Part shown: piece by piece, positions 8,049 through 15,608 of the stretch
Position numbering within the stretch: position 1 is the first letter of the stretch
Layout of the letters: each line of letters begins with the position of its first letter
Assembly (NCBI RefSeq): GCF_014873705.1
Contig: NZ_JADBDS010000006.1
Coordinates: 62,001 to 126,000, forward strand
DNA: 64,000 nt
Direction: 5' to 3'
DNA from: Mycobacterium sp. OAS707
Lineage (GTDB): Bacteria; Actinomycetota; Actinomycetes; Mycobacteriales; Mycobacteriaceae
Translations under genes and position numbers: made by a program
The notes under the pieces: model-generated
Told to the model about the DNA's origin: nothing
Databases searched by the model: none
What the model saw: the letters and a program-made list of their open reading frames with translations, nothing else

Positions 8049-8729
8049 ATGCGCGCACGGTTCACGACGGAAGAGATCGCCGCGGCGGCGCTGGGCATCG
8101 TCGACGCAGAAGGACTGAGCGCGCTCAGCATGCGGTCGCTGGCCGCCGCGCTGGGCACCGGCCCGATGACCGTCTACAACTACGTCGCCGACAAGGAAGG
8201 CCTCGAGGAACTCGTGGTCGCCGCGGTTGTCGCGCAGGTTCGACTGCCCGACCCGACCGACGATTGGCGGCACGACGCGTACGCGATCGCCGATGCGATG
8301 TGGCGGGGCATCCGTGCGCACCCTGCCGCGATTCCGCTGGTGCTGACTCGCCGGACACTGTCGGCGACCGGTTTTGCCGCCGCCGATGCCTTGATTGCCG
8401 CGCTTGCACGCGCCGGTTTAGCGGACCGCGATCGGCTGGCTGCATTTCACGCCGTGCTCGGATTCGTCGTAGGCGCCGCGCAGACCGAACTCGCAGGCCC
8501 ACTGACCCGCGGCCGCGATGCCGCCGACGCCGCCGCGCGAATCGGCTCAGTGGCCGGCCGGACGTATCCGAATATCGAGGCGCTCGCGAAGGTCGCGACG
8601 AAGATGTCGGTTGACGAGGACTTCGACCGCGGGCTGCACATGCTGCTCGACGGCATCGCTACCCGACGGAGTGACCCCGCTGCTCCTCCTGGCCGCGATA
8701 GTCGTCGGCCATCTTCGCGACGTGTTTAG
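8049..8729 (+). CDS. TetR-family transcriptional regulator (TetR/AcrR, TetR_C type)
   Basis: A 226-residue regulator with an N-terminal helix-turn-helix, FTTEEIAAAALGIVDAEGLSALSMRSLAAALGTGPMTVYNYVADKEGL, and a C-terminal ligand domain of the TetR_C group. The ATG at 8049 follows AAGGAG at 8036-8041, which fixes the start. It is divergent from the hydrolase at 7069, with two palindromic operator sites in the gap. The last 71 bp overlap, antisense, the end of the Rrf2-type gene at 8659. The tail after residue 205 is Arg/Ser/Pro-rich and probably not structured. Confidence 0.9.
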   Translation: MRARFTTEEIAAAALGIVDAEGLSALSMRSLAAALGTGPMTVYNYVADKEGLEELVVAAVVAQVRLPDPTDDWRHDAYAIADAMWRGIRAHPAAIPLVLTRRTLSATGFAAADALIAALARAGLADRDRLAAFHAVLGFVVGAAQTELAGPLTRGRDAADAAARIGSVAGRTYPNIEALAKVATKMSVDEDFDRGLHMLLDGIATRRSDPAAPPGRDSRRPSSRRV

Positions 8730-9135
8730 GCAGCGCACCGGACGCGACGTCGGCGAGACTGGTCTTCTCGAGCACCGACCGCATGCTGGCCCGCAGCGCG
8801 CGCCAAACGTCGGTCAGCGCCGCCGTCGGCCCTGAGTACGGCAGATCGCCGAGCCCGATGTCGCGCACGCTGGCCAGCGGGCCGTCGATACAGCGCAGGA
8901 CGTCGGCGATGCTGATTTCTCGGGCCGGACGGGCCAGCGCATAGCCGCCGTCCCGGCCGCGATGGCTGCGCACCAGCCGGTCGGTGCGCAGGTCAGACAG
9001 GATGTCGACGAGAAATTGCGGCGGAATGCCCTGGGCCTTGGCCAGGTCGTCGGTCTTCGCAAGGACGCCCTCTTCGATGGTGGCCAGCTGCACCATGGCC
9101 CTGACGGCATACTCCGCCTTGGCCGACATCCGCAT
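8659..9135 (-). CDS. Rrf2-family transcriptional regulator (Rv1287-like)
   Basis: A 158-residue Rrf2 winged-helix regulator beginning MRMSAKAEYAVRAMVQLA, with recognition segment LAKAQGIPPQFLVDILSDLRTDRLVRSHRGRDGGYALARP. Classical IscR/NsrR members hold a [2Fe-2S] or [4Fe-4S] cluster with three Cys. Only one Cys (VLRCIDG) is present here, so a normal cluster is unlikely. It lies 10 bp downstream of the isochorismatase-like gene and ends the cysD-cysNC-cysQ transcription unit. In M. tuberculosis the homologous Rv1287 also sits beside cysN/cysD, suggesting control of sulfate assimilation. A Met two codons further in (9129) is an alternative start. Confidence 0.87.
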   Translation of the reverse strand: MRMSAKAEYAVRAMVQLATIEEGVLAKTDDLAKAQGIPPQFLVDILSDLRTDRLVRSHRGRDGGYALARPAREISIADVLRCIDGPLASVRDIGLGDLPYSGPTAALTDVWRALRASMRSVLEKTSLADVASGALPKHVAKMADDYRGQEEQRGHSVG

Positions 9136-9145
9136 GTTGGTCAGG

Positions 9146-9742
9146 TTAGTCGGGAATGTCGTGAGCGCTGGGAACCACGACGGCGAACAGGTCGGCCATC
9201 GCGGCGAGGCTGGCCGCCTGCATGGCCTCCGCGGACACCGTCTCGTCACCCAGTCCGGGCAGCGCACGGGTGGCCGTCGCCGATGCGACCACCGTCGGCG
9301 CATAGCCGAGATTGAACGCGCCGCGGGCCGTCGAGTTCACGCACATGTGCGTCATGAAGCCCGCCAGTACGAGGTTGGTGGCATTGGAGGTCTTCAACAC
9401 CTCATCGAGGTCCGTCTGCACGAACGAGTTCGGATAGTTCTTCACCACGACGGGCTCGCCGTTGTGCGGTGCGACCTGCGAGACGATCGCGCCACTCTCC
9501 CCCTCGATGTCGTACAGCGAACCGGGGCCGTCGTCGTGCTGGATGTGGATGATCGGGATGCCCGCCGAGCGGGCCCGCTCCAGCAGAGCGGCGGCCTCGT
9601 CGAGCGCCGCCTGCACGCCCTCGAGTTCCATGATTCCGCGCGTGTAGGTGTTCTGGCAGTCGATCAGGATCAGGGTCGATTCGGCCAGACTGACCGGCCG
9701 TTGGGGCAGATCGGCGAGGACGCGCAGGGTCGGGTTGCTCAC
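9146..9742 (-). CDS. Isochorismatase-family cysteine hydrolase
   Basis: A 198-residue cysteine hydrolase with the family triad: Asp in STLILIDCQNTYTRG, a Lys near PVVVKNYPNSF, and the nucleophile Cys in LAGFMTHMCVNSTARGAFNLGY. Members hydrolyse isochorismate, nicotinamide or other amides, or N-carbamoyl compounds; the substrate is not predictable here. GTG at 9742 begins the homologous region 22 bp after the cysQ stop; further upstream extension would run into cysQ. Co-transcription with cysQ and the Rrf2 gene is likely from spacing. Confidence 0.85.
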   Translation of the reverse strand: MSNPTLRVLADLPQRPVSLAESTLILIDCQNTYTRGIMELEGVQAALDEAAALLERARSAGIPIIHIQHDDGPGSLYDIEGESGAIVSQVAPHNGEPVVVKNYPNSFVQTDLDEVLKTSNATNLVLAGFMTHMCVNSTARGAFNLGYAPTVVASATATRALPGLGDETVSAEAMQAASLAAMADLFAVVVPSAHDIPD

Positions 9743-9764
9743 GCGCAGAGCGTACTGTGCGCAC

Positions 9765-10493
9765 TCATTTGGTGACGGCCAGCACGGCGTCGGCGAATTC
9801 GGGGCGACACACGATGAGGTCGGGCAGTCGTGGGTCGGCCTGGTTGTAGACCAGCGGCGTGCCGTCGATGCGCGACGTGTACAGACCGGCCGCGCGGGCC
9901 ACTGCGACGGGTGCCGCGGAGTCCCACTCGTACTGGCCGCCGGCGTGCACGTAGATGTCGGAGATGCCCTGCACGACGGATGCGACCTTCGCTCCTGCCG
10001 AACCCATTTCGACCAGCGTGCCGTCCAGCGCTTCACGCACCGCGAGCGCGATCGCCGGTGGCCTGGTGCGCGACACCACGATTCGCGGCCTGTCCGCGGT
10101 GGCCGGCGGCGGGTTGACCGTCGGCGTGACAAGCGTGATGCCCTGTGCGGGAAGGGCAACGGCACCGGCCACCAATTCACCTGCCTGCCACAGCGCAACA
10201 TGCACAGCCCAGTCCTCGCGGCCCAGTTCGGAGAACTCCCTGGTGCCGTCGAGGGGGTCGACAATCCACACCCGCTCCGAGCTCAGCCGCACCGGGTCAT
10301 CGGCACCTTCCTCCGACAGCACGGCATCGCCGGGCCGCTCGACGGCCAGCGCCTCCATCAGGAAGTCGTGGGATCGCTTGTCCCCCGCGGCTTTCCGCTC
10401 GGCCTCGGTGGCGTCGGCAAGCTCGCTGCGCACATCGAGCAGCAGTTTGCCTGCCTCAGTCGCCAACCGTGCGGCGACGTCGTGGTCGGTCAC
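9765..10493 (-). CDS. cysQ: 3'(2'),5'-bisphosphate nucleotidase CysQ
   Basis: A 242-residue Mg-dependent, lithium-sensitive phosphatase of the inositol monophosphatase superfamily. It clears 3'-phosphoadenosine-5'-phosphate (PAP), or recycles PAPS, during sulfate assimilation. Metal-binding motifs are LSEEGADDP, VWIVDPLDGTREF and QYEWDSAAPVAVARAAG. The start ATG overlaps the cysNC stop by 4 bp (10490-10493), so the two are translationally coupled. The position directly behind cysNC supports the sulfate-assimilation role over a general inositol phosphatase. Confidence 0.92.
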   Translation of the reverse strand: MTDHDVAARLATEAGKLLLDVRSELADATEAERKAAGDKRSHDFLMEALAVERPGDAVLSEEGADDPVRLSSERVWIVDPLDGTREFSELGREDWAVHVALWQAGELVAGAVALPAQGITLVTPTVNPPPATADRPRIVVSRTRPPAIALAVREALDGTLVEMGSAGAKVASVVQGISDIYVHAGGQYEWDSAAPVAVARAAGLYTSRIDGTPLVYNQADPRLPDLIVCRPEFADAVLAVTK

Positions 10494-12334
10494 CGCTTCG
10501 ATTCCAGTAGCTCGATCACCAGATCGGCGAGCTCCTCCGTGGAGCGGTCCGGCGTGAGCCTGATGTCCGGGTTCTTCGGCTTCTGATACGGGCTGTCGAT
10601 TCCGGTGAAGTGGGTGATCTCGCCCGCGCGCGCCTTGGCGTACAACCCCTTCGGGTCACGGCGTTCGCAGTCCTCCAGCGGGGTGTCACAGAACACCTCG
10701 AAGAAGTCGAGGCCCGCATCGGTGGTCACCTTGCGTGCCAGCGCGCGGTGCTCTTCGAGCGGGCTGATCGCCGGAACGAGCACGACCTGGCCGGAGTCGG
10801 CGAGAATCGCCGCGATGTGAGCCAGCCTGCGCTGGTTCTCGGCGCGGTCGGCCATCGAGAAACCGAGGTCGGCGTTCAGGCCGTGCCGCAGGTTGTCACC
10901 GTCGAGAACATAGGCGGGCGTTCCCTTTTCGAGCAATTTCTGCTCGACCAGCATGGCCACCGACGACTTGCCCGAGCCGGACAGGCCGGTGAACCACACC
11001 GTGCGGCCCTTCGACAGCCGGTCCTCGGAGGTGCACAGCGACTGGTGGCGCACCGTGTTCGGGCTCGACGTGCGCGCCGTCACGTACGGCAGGATCATGC
11101 CCGCGGCGACGGTGCCGTTGGTGTTCGGGTCGATCAGGATGAACGAACCCGTCGCGGCGTTGCGGCTGTACTCGTCGAGCAGCAGCGGCACCTGCGTGCG
11201 CAGCGAGATGCGGCCCAGCTCATTGAGTTTCAGTGCGGTCGCCGACTTGTCCCGGTGCAGCGTGTTGACATCGAGCCGGTAGTCGAGCGCGGTCACCTTC
11301 ACGCGAGTGCTGCGGGTGGTGTGCTTGATGATGTAGTCGCGGCCCGGCTCCAGTGAGCTTTCGTCGGCCATCCAGCACACCGTGGCATCGAACTCCTGCG
11401 CAACCCGCGGCTGGTTGTTCGGCCGCGCGATCAGGTCGCCCCTGGAGATGTCGATGTCGTCGGCGAGGCTGATCGACACCGCCATCGGCGGAAAGGCTTC
11501 CTGCACAGGGCCGCTCGGGCCATTGATTTCGGTGATGCGGCTGGATTTTCCGCTGGGCAGCACGACGATCTCGTCACCGGGCCGCATCACACCGCTGGCC
11601 ACGGTGCCCGCGTAACTGCGGTGGTCGTGATGATCAAGGCTTTGCGGACGGATCACGTACTGCACAGGGAACCGCACGTCGACCAGGTTGCGGTCGCCCG
11701 CGATGTACACGTCTTCCAGATGCGACAGCAGCGAGGGCCCGTCGTACCACGGGGTGTTCTCCGACTTGGTGACGACGTTGTCGCCCTTGAGCGCCGACAA
11801 CGGAATCGTGGTCACGTCATGGATGTCGAGCCGGGCGGCGAACTCGTGAAAGTCGTCGCGGATCTTCTCGAAGCGCTCACGGTCCCAGTCGACGAGGTCC
11901 ATCTTGTTGACTGCCAGCACGATGTGCCGGATTCCGAGCAGCGAGGCGAGGAACGCATGCCTGCGCGACTGCTCGAGCAACCCGTGCCTGGCGTCGACCA
12001 ACACGATCGCCAGCTGCGCGGTCGAGGTTCCCGTGACCATGTTGCGCGTGTACTGGATGTGGCCCGGGGTGTCGGCGATGATGAATTTCCGCTTGGCCGT
12101 GGCGAAGTAGCGGTACGCGACGTCAATCGTGATGCCCTGCTCACGCTCGGCGCGCAGACCGTCGGTGACCAGTGCCAGATCGGTGTAGTCATGTCCGCGT
12201 TCCTTGGACGTGCGCTCGACCGCGGCGAGCTGGTCCTCCATCACGGCCTTGGAATCGAACAACAGCCTGCCGATGAGCGTGGACTTGCCGTCGTCCACCG
12301 AGCCTGCGGTGGCGATGCGGAGAAGTGTTGCCAT
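10490..12334 (-). CDS. cysNC: Bifunctional sulfate adenylyltransferase subunit 1 / adenylylsulfate kinase CysNC
   Basis: A 614-residue fusion. The N-terminal GTPase domain (about 1-215) has the P-loop GSVDDGKST, DTPGH and NKMD; beta-barrel domains follow to about 430. The C-terminal APS kinase domain (about 440-614) starts with GRTVWFTGLSGSGKSSVAM and includes LDGDNLRHGLN and GIDSPYQKPKNPDI. The protein uses GTP hydrolysis to drive ATP sulfurylase with CysD, then phosphorylates APS to PAPS. The ATG at 12334 lies 1 bp after the cysD stop. Fusion of CysN and CysC is usual in mycobacteria. Confidence 0.96.
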   Translation of the reverse strand: MATLLRIATAGSVDDGKSTLIGRLLFDSKAVMEDQLAAVERTSKERGHDYTDLALVTDGLRAEREQGITIDVAYRYFATAKRKFIIADTPGHIQYTRNMVTGTSTAQLAIVLVDARHGLLEQSRRHAFLASLLGIRHIVLAVNKMDLVDWDRERFEKIRDDFHEFAARLDIHDVTTIPLSALKGDNVVTKSENTPWYDGPSLLSHLEDVYIAGDRNLVDVRFPVQYVIRPQSLDHHDHRSYAGTVASGVMRPGDEIVVLPSGKSSRITEINGPSGPVQEAFPPMAVSISLADDIDISRGDLIARPNNQPRVAQEFDATVCWMADESSLEPGRDYIIKHTTRSTRVKVTALDYRLDVNTLHRDKSATALKLNELGRISLRTQVPLLLDEYSRNAATGSFILIDPNTNGTVAAGMILPYVTARTSSPNTVRHQSLCTSEDRLSKGRTVWFTGLSGSGKSSVAMLVEQKLLEKGTPAYVLDGDNLRHGLNADLGFSMADRAENQRRLAHIAAILADSGQVVLVPAISPLEEHRALARKVTTDAGLDFFEVFCDTPLEDCERRDPKGLYAKARAGEITHFTGIDSPYQKPKNPDIRLTPDRSTEELADLVIELLESKR

Positions 12335-12335
12335 G

Positions 12336-13259
12336 TCAGAAATACCCCTCGCGCTTGCGATCTTCCATTCCAGCTTCAGAGATTCGGTCGTCGGCGCGGG
12401 TAGCGCCGCGCTCGGTCAGCCGCGAGACGGCGGTTTCGGCGATCACCTCGGACACCGTGCCCGCCAACGACTCGACGCAGCCCGTGCAGGTGACGTCGCC
12501 GACGGTGCGGAACCGCACGGTCTTGGTGACGACCTCCTCTTCCTTGCGCGGCTGCATGTACTTGTGCACCGCCAGCAGCATGCCGTCGCGCTCGAACACC
12601 TTGCGCTCGTGTGCGTAATAGATCGACGGCAGCTTGATCTTCTCGGCGCCGATGTAGGACCAGATGTCGAACTCGGTCCAGTTGGACAGCGGGAACACGC
12701 GGATGTGCTCGCCCTTGTGATGCCGGCCGTTGTAGATGTTCCACAGCTCGGGCCGCTGCGCCTTGGGATCCCACTGGCCGAACTCGTCACGGAAGGAGAA
12801 CACCCGCTCCTTGGCGCGGGCCTTCTCCTCGTCGCGGCGTGCGCCGCCGAATGCGGCGTCGAACTTGTTCTCGCGGATGGCGCGCAACAGCGTGAAGGTC
12901 TGCATCGGGTTGCGCGACGGGATCGTCTCGACCACCCGGCCCGCGTCGATGTCGTCCTGCACCTTGGCCACGACAAGGCGTACTCCGGACTCCGCGACGA
13001 GTTCGTCGCGAGCGGCCAGCACCTCGTCGAAGTTGTGCCCGGTGTCGACGTGCATCACCGGGAACGGCAGCCGGCCCGGCCGGAACGCCTTGATCGCCAG
13101 GTGCAGCATCACGATGGAGTCCTTGCCGCCGGAGAACAGCAGCACCGGCCGCTCGAACTCCGCGGCCACCTCCCGAATGATGTGGATGGCCTCGGCCTCC
13201 AGCGAGCGCAGATGGCTCAGCTCGTAACGGCCAGCGTTCAATTCCTGGGTGGCAGTCAT
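12336..13259 (-). CDS. cysD: Sulfate adenylyltransferase subunit 2 CysD
   Basis: A 307-residue ATP sulfurylase small subunit of the PP-loop family, forming APS from ATP and sulfate in complex with CysN. The pyrophosphate loop is VLLFSGGKDSIVMLHLA. Other family blocks are HVDTGHNFDEV, PSRNPMQTFTLL, FGGARRDEEKARAKERVFSFRDEFGQWDPK and GDVTCTGCVESLA. ATG at 13259 with GAGGA just upstream begins MTATQELNAGRYELSHL. A much longer open frame continues into ADH antisense and is rejected. First gene of the minus-strand sulfate operon that runs to the Rrf2 gene. Confidence 0.96.
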   Translation of the reverse strand: MTATQELNAGRYELSHLRSLEAEAIHIIREVAAEFERPVLLFSGGKDSIVMLHLAIKAFRPGRLPFPVMHVDTGHNFDEVLAARDELVAESGVRLVVAKVQDDIDAGRVVETIPSRNPMQTFTLLRAIRENKFDAAFGGARRDEEKARAKERVFSFRDEFGQWDPKAQRPELWNIYNGRHHKGEHIRVFPLSNWTEFDIWSYIGAEKIKLPSIYYAHERKVFERDGMLLAVHKYMQPRKEEEVVTKTVRFRTVGDVTCTGCVESLAGTVSEVIAETAVSRLTERGATRADDRISEAGMEDRKREGYF

Positions 13260-13292
13260 GTCATCCTCGTAAAGTTGGTAGAGATGACCAGA

Positions 13293-13298
13293 ATTATC
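13293..13298 (-). promoter_or_regulatory. Candidate -10 element for the cysD operon
   Basis: On the minus strand GATAAT stands about 35 bp upstream of the cysD ATG in an AT-richer patch (13285-13320) between the ADH/palindrome region and cysD. A clear -35 box is not seen at the right spacing. Position and sequence support a promoter but do not prove one. Confidence 0.35.
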
Positions 13299-13353
13299 TG
13301 CATAACCCGATATGAAACCAGCCAGGGGCTGCGCTGTCAACGGCGTTCCCCGG

Positions 13354-13411
13354 CGAGCAGACGCAAAGTGGCGTGTCGCGGCGGCGTGTCGGGCCATTTT
13401 GCGTCTGCTCG
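13354..13411. repeat. 58-bp palindromic element, copy A (intergenic)
   Basis: Arms GCGAGCAGACGCAAA (13353-13367) and TTTGCGTCTGCTCGC (13398-13412) are perfect reverse complements around a 30-bp GC-rich centre containing CGGCGTGTCGGG. The element begins 3 bp beyond the ADH stop and lies upstream of cysD, so it may act as a transcription terminator for ADH. A second element of exactly the same 58-bp length, with identical ends and right half, lies at 23189-23246. The family is therefore dispersed rather than a local hairpin. Confidence 0.85.
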
Positions 13412-13414
13412 CGA

Positions 13415-14539
13415 TCAGGTCAGCCGGGAGCGGTGGAGGACCAGCTTCGTGGTGTGCGCCTTGTACGCCTCCGGGGCGTCGTCCCAGTCCGCGGTCAACG
13501 TGGTGACGACTTCTGCCGGGAAGTCGTCGGCGGCAACGAAATCCAGCAACTCCGGCAAGACCGGACGGACACTGGACACTGCGATCTTGAGCGAGGCGTC
13601 GTTGACGTACATGTGCATCAGCGGCACCTTCGTGCCCGGCGGTAGGTAGAACCCGACCGGTTGGCACACTCCCCCTGGCGCCAGTGACCGCAGCGCCGCG
13701 TCGACACCCGCGGCGGTGGCCGTGCCCTCCACCGCGACGTCGTAGTCGCGGCGCGGGATGTCGGCGGTGGTGCGCTTGGCGTTCTTCACCTGGTGCACGC
13801 GGGCACCGAACTTCTCTGCGATCGCCAGCCTCTCGGGCCGGTCGTCGACGTAGTCGACGGTCTCGGCGCCGTGGCGCACGGCCAGCCCCGCCGCATACAG
13901 GCCGATGCTTTGCGCCGCGCCGCCGAGAATCAACACCCGACCACCCGGTCGTTCGCGCAGCATCGGCACCACACATCGCCAGGCGTCGGCGAGGTTGTCG
14001 CTGGCCGACGCCACCCGCAGGGGATCCACCTCGCCGGGCACCTTCACCAGCATGTGATCTGCGAACGGGATGCGCAGCACATCGGCCACCATGCCGCCCC
14101 ACGGCCCGCTCGCCGGCCCGAAACCGAAGGCCGCCAACGTGTTGGTGCGGGTGGTGGCGCATTTCGCGGTGATCCCGCGTTCGCATTCACGGCAACTGCC
14201 ACACGACACTGCCCACGGCACGATCACGACGTCGCCGCGTTGCAAACCACTAACCGACGGGCCCGTCTCGATCACCTCCGCAACGCATTCGTGCCCGATC
14301 GCGAACGGGCCCACAAACGGGATCGGTCCACACACGCTGGCGACGATCGGATCCACCAGCCCGACGCGCATCCCGACCTGCATCGCACGCGAGACATGCC
14401 GATGCACCGGCAGCGCGTCACCGTCGCAGCGCCCCGCAACGAACGGGCGCACCAACGCGTCGCCAGGATCCTGCAGCCGCGGCGCATCGCGTTCTCGCCA
14501 CTCGAGATGACCCGTGCGAATCAGTTGCAGCTCACGCAT
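13415..14539 (-). CDS. Zinc-dependent medium-chain alcohol dehydrogenase
   Basis: A 374-residue MDR enzyme. Catalytic zinc ligands are likely Cys38 (GRCDGD), the His-Glu pair in FAIGHECVAEV and a later residue. The structural zinc lobe has Cys in the C-x2-C-x2-C-x7-C pattern (SCGSCRECERGITAKC). The Rossmann fold starts at GGRVLILGGAAQSIGLYAAGLA. The ATG at 14539 overlaps the upstream tautomerase stop by 8 bp, so both belong to one operon that begins opposite the TetR gene at 15039. NAD(P)-dependent oxidation of an alcohol or polyol is expected; the substrate is unknown. Confidence 0.88.
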   Translation of the reverse strand: MRELQLIRTGHLEWRERDAPRLQDPGDALVRPFVAGRCDGDALPVHRHVSRAMQVGMRVGLVDPIVASVCGPIPFVGPFAIGHECVAEVIETGPSVSGLQRGDVVIVPWAVSCGSCRECERGITAKCATTRTNTLAAFGFGPASGPWGGMVADVLRIPFADHMLVKVPGEVDPLRVASASDNLADAWRCVVPMLRERPGGRVLILGGAAQSIGLYAAGLAVRHGAETVDYVDDRPERLAIAEKFGARVHQVKNAKRTTADIPRRDYDVAVEGTATAAGVDAALRSLAPGGVCQPVGFYLPPGTKVPLMHMYVNDASLKIAVSSVRPVLPELLDFVAADDFPAEVVTTLTADWDDAPEAYKAHTTKLVLHRSRLT

Positions 14540-14963
14540 TTTCGCGCTCCGCCTTCGCCAGCGCGGCGAGTTCGGCGAATCGGACGATCGCGCCTCCGGC
14601 GCCCCAGGTGCCTTCGGGTTGCTCGTGGACGAGCACCCACACCCGCAGCGCGTCCGCCTCGGACAGGCCTGCCGCATCGAGCACATTGGCGGTCGCCTCC
14701 TTGACCAGTCCCTCCTTGCGGCGGTCAGACAATGCACCCTGCGGCACCGTCACATCCACGCGGAACCGCGGCGCGTCGTCCTCGAGTGCGGCGAAAGCGC
14801 CGGGAGTCACTTCGTCAACCCGGCTCCACGCCTGCGCGCGGAAGAACGCCGTTTCGGGCGCGCCTTCCCACTTGAGCAGCGTGGCCGCCAGGGTTTTCTG
14901 CAGGTCACGACGCTTTTCCGCGCTGAGTACGCCGGCGGGCACCGTCAATCCGATCATCGGCAT
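14532..14963 (-). CDS. Tautomerase-superfamily protein
   Basis: A 143-residue protein starting MPMIGLTVPAG, where removal of Met would expose the N-terminal Pro that serves as catalytic base in 4-oxalocrotonate tautomerase/cis-CaaD-like enzymes. The sequence contains two beta-alpha-beta modules (FRVDVTVPQGALSDRRKEGLVKEAT and ALRVWVLVHEQPEGTWGAGG). ATG at 14963 follows AGGAGG. First gene of an operon with the ADH, controlled from the paired operator at 14974-15024. The pairing suggests conversion of an unsaturated keto acid or similar compound, but no substrate is evident. Confidence 0.82.
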   Translation of the reverse strand: MPMIGLTVPAGVLSAEKRRDLQKTLAATLLKWEGAPETAFFRAQAWSRVDEVTPGAFAALEDDAPRFRVDVTVPQGALSDRRKEGLVKEATANVLDAAGLSEADALRVWVLVHEQPEGTWGAGGAIVRFAELAALAKAERENA

Positions 14964-14973
14964 GAGAAACCTC

Positions 14974-15024
14974 CTATAACGACTGTTATAAATGATGTAC
15001 CGTAGGCTATAACAGTCGTCATAG
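14974..15024. promoter_or_regulatory. Paired TetR-type operators
   Basis: CTATAACGACTGTTATA (14974-14990) and TATAACAGTCGTCATAG (15008-15024) are reverse complements of each other at 16 of 17 positions. Each is also a palindrome, TATAAC-n4-GT(T/C)ATA. They occupy the 75-bp gap between the tautomerase start (14963) and the TetR start (15039). This is strong sequence support for self-repression by the TetR protein and control of the tautomerase-ADH operon. Confidence 0.8.
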
Positions 15025-15038
15025 CAAGGAGGTCGGCG

Positions 15039-15608
15039 GTGGCCGATACGGAGTCTCGACAGCGCCTCGTGGCCGGGGCGGCCGACATGATGCGCCGCCG
15101 CGGATTGAACGCGACAAGCGTTCGCGAGTTGGCCAAGCACGCGCAGGCACCGCTCGGCTCGACGTATCACTACTTCCCCGGCGGCAAGTACGAGTTGGCC
15201 GCCGAGGCGGTGCGGTGGGCCGACGATTTGACCACGCGCGCATTGGTCAAGGAGTTGCAGGCCGGACCGTTGGCCGGCCTCAGAGCATTCCTGAAGATGT
15301 GGCGAAAGATCGTGGTCGACAGTGACTTTCGCGCCGGCTGCCCGGTGCTTGCCGCATCCGTCGAGGACCTTCCGGACGACGGAACAGCGCCGCGTGATGC
15401 CGCAGCGGTGGCCTTCGGCAACTGGACATCGCTGCTTGCGCAATCACTGCGTGACCATGGCGCATCCGACGCCGAGAGCCTGGCCGTTCTGATCGTGGCA
15501 GCCGTCGAGGGCAGCGTGGCGATGTGTCGCGCCCAGCGCAGCACCGAGTCGCTGGATCAGATTGCCGCACAATTGGAGTCGCTGGTCGCTGCCGTCACGG
15601 ACCGATGA
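15039..15608 (+). CDS. TetR-family regulator (LmrA/YxaF type)
   Basis: A 189-residue repressor. The DNA-binding domain runs LVAGAADMMRRRGLNATSVRELAKHAQAPLGSTYHYFPGGKYELAAEA. The C-terminal domain, with FRAGCPVLAASVED and a late Cys, matches the LmrA/YxaF-like ligand domain. GTG at 15039 follows AAGGAGG at 15026-15032. It is divergent from the tautomerase-ADH operon with two matching operators between. Its 3' end overlaps the convergent lipoprotein gene by 14 bp. The inducer is unknown, probably a substrate of the ADH/tautomerase pair. Confidence 0.9.
   Translation: MADTESRQRLVAGAADMMRRRGLNATSVRELAKHAQAPLGSTYHYFPGGKYELAAEAVRWADDLTTRALVKELQAGPLAGLRAFLKMWRKIVVDSDFRAGCPVLAASVEDLPDDGTAPRDAAAVAFGNWTSLLAQSLRDHGASDAESLAVLIVAAVEGSVAMCRAQRSTESLDQIAAQLESLVAAVTDR

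Noticed and set aside
13260..13352. SAM or other riboswitch upstream of cysD
   Set aside because: The distance from the candidate -10 to the ATG is about 30 nt, too short for a riboswitch, and no conserved stem pattern was found.
13354..13411. Single repeat unit of a CRISPR array
   Set aside because: There is only one local copy and no spacer periodicity. The second copy is nearly 10 kb away, within a gene, so it is a dispersed palindrome.
12204..13649. 481-codon plus-strand open frame opposite cysD
   Set aside because: Antisense shadow. The minus strand carries canonical CysD and CysNC motifs across the same bases, and the plus frame has no recognisable domain.
13260..14186. Upstream extension of cysD into ADH antisense
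   Set aside because: The extension would run through the palindromic element and the ADH gene. CysD homology begins at the ATG at 13259, which has a ribosome site.
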